Part shown: positions 5,074-5,685 of the stretch, one piece after another | Position numbering within the stretch: position 1 is the stretch's first letter | How the letters are laid out: each line of letters opens with the position of its first letter | NCBI GenBank assembly: GCA_900319255.1 | Contig: ONNU01000181.1 | Coordinates: 1 to 5,685, forward strand | From: an uncultured Eubacteriales bacterium | Lineage (GTDB): Bacteria; Bacillota; Clostridia; Oscillospirales; Acutalibacteraceae | DNA: 5,685 bases | Direction of reading: 5' to 3' | Made by a program: the position numbers and the translations under genes | Notes under the pieces: generated by a model | The model's database searches: none | The model's input: the letters and a program-made list of their open reading frames with translations, nothing else | What the model was told of the DNA's origin: nothing

Positions 5074-5685
5074 TTAAATGGCAGGAATGATGGGCATTTC
5101 GTTCTCTTCAAGGGAAATCTCTGCAAGCTCCTTCTCAAGCTCTGACAATGAGCTGTCCTTCGATGACTGTGAGGAGCTTTCCTCTTTTCGTGAGGTCTGA
5201 CCGGAGGATGCTTCTGAGGGCTTGCTGGTCTGAGACGGCTTGCTGCTTTGTGAAGGCTTGCTGCTCTGAGAACCGCCGCCTGAGGACGGTTTATTGCTGC
5301 TCTCGGAAGGCTTGTCTGATGAAGCTGAGCCTGATTCAGACTGCTGAGCAGAGGAACCGGAGGTCTCTTTGGTGGTTTCAGTCGTTACTGTGGTCTGGGC
5401 AGAGGAATTCTGTCCTGACTGTGTTGAGCCTTCATTTGTTCCGGTCTCACTGCTGCCGGCGGTATCAGATGATGAGCCGCTGTTTTCAGAAGGCTTGCTG
5501 GATGATGACTTTTCGGATGCTGAGCTTTCGGCCTTTGATTTTTCCTCAGCGCCTGATGCATCGGAGGAAGCTTCCGATGCGGAATTTTCAGATTCAGCGC
5601 TTTCGCTTATCTCAGGAGCAACGCTGGAAACGCTGTCCTGAGATCCGCTGTTATTGTTATTGTTATTGTCATTGTTTTTTCCGCA
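5074..5685 (-). CDS. Ser-rich low-complexity probable lipoprotein, 5' end beyond the window
   Basis: The minus strand is open from the window edge to a TAA at 5076-5074, giving 203 residues without a start. The first visible residues are CGKNND followed by a run of six Asn. This looks like the mature N-terminus of a bacterial lipoprotein, with the Cys as the lipid anchor and the signal peptide just outside the window; this is inference. The rest is disordered in character: about one third of the residues are Ser (66 of 203), with much Glu, Lys, Pro and Gln, a Thr patch (TTVTTETTKET), and three tandem Q-S/T-S-K-P-S units. The tail is charged and helical-looking (LSELEKELAEISLEEN) and ends EMPIIPAI. 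No enzymatic domain is visible, so it may be a surface linker or spacer protein. The HprK-like gene follows by 11 nt. Confidence 0.75.
   Translation of the reverse strand, partial: CGKNNDNNNNNNSGSQDSVSSVAPEISESAESENSASEASSDASGAEEKSKAESSASEKSSSSKPSENSGSSSDTAGSSETGTNEGSTQSGQNSSAQTTVTTETTKETSGSSAQQSESGSASSDKPSESSNKPSSGGGSQSSKPSQSSKPSQTSKPSEASSGQTSRKEESSSQSSKDSSLSELEKELAEISLEENEMPIIPAI
5215..5268 (-). repeat. Three tandem 18-bp units encoding Q-(S/T)-S-K-P-S
   Basis: Units at 5268-5251, 5250-5233 and 5232-5215 on the minus strand encode QSSKPS, QSSKPS and QTSKPS. The copies differ mostly at third codon positions, which suggests an older expansion held by selection on the peptide. Looser KPS-containing copies (SSSKPSE, SDKPSES, SNKPSS) occur elsewhere in the same protein. 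Confidence 0.8.

Noticed and set aside
5369..5641. Plus-strand ORF of 90 residues rich in Asp, Ser and Glu
   Set aside because: It is the antisense shadow of the Ser-rich minus-strand gene, whose frame is open to the window edge and continues to a stop 11 nt before the kinase gene. It has no ribosome site or recognisable motif.
1..5685. CRISPR array, tRNA, rRNA, insertion sequence or attachment site
   Set aside because: I saw no regularly spaced repeats, no cloverleaf or rRNA-like sequence, and no transposase or integrase motif in the window.

Overview
The window looks like a chromosomal segment from a spore-forming, fairly low-GC member of the Clostridia, probably close to Ruminococcus/Oscillospiraceae. 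The reasons are a clear stage V sporulation protein AD (SpoVAD) gene, strong AGGAGG-type ribosome binding sites, AT-rich intergenic DNA with a TATAAT promoter, and Ser/Glu/Asn-rich lipoprotein-style sequence. The taxonomic placement is inferred from gene content and style only.

Left part (1-429): noncoding or degraded DNA. It ends in an AT-rich promoter zone with an extended -10 box, a short leader hairpin and a possible 6-codon leader ORF.

Plus-strand gene set (430-3176): four genes in one direction with short gaps (4, 23 and 50 nt): a PfkB/ribokinase-family sugar or nucleoside kinase, an iron-sulfur-type flavodoxin-fold oxidoreductase, a small TIGR04076-family protein, and a protein with two similar beta-rich halves and a C-terminal zinc ribbon. 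They probably form one transcription unit, closed by a strong hairpin terminator at 3190-3240. Nothing in the sequence fixes the substrate or a shared pathway.

Minus-strand gene set (5685 down to 3250): a Ser-rich probable lipoprotein cut by the window edge, then 11 nt later an HprK/PEPCK-like P-loop kinase, then after 70 nt spoVAD. The terminator at 3190-3240 lies between the convergent sets and appears to serve both.

The most interesting signal is in the 70-nt gap before spoVAD. A 17-bp inverted repeat with one mismatch would bury the spoVAD Shine-Dalgarno sequence in any transcript reading through from the kinase gene. A near-consensus sigma-G promoter overlaps the repeat so that its transcript would start inside the second arm and leave the ribosome site open. 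This resembles the logic known for phage T4 gene e (lysozyme) and could keep SpoVAD silent outside the forespore.
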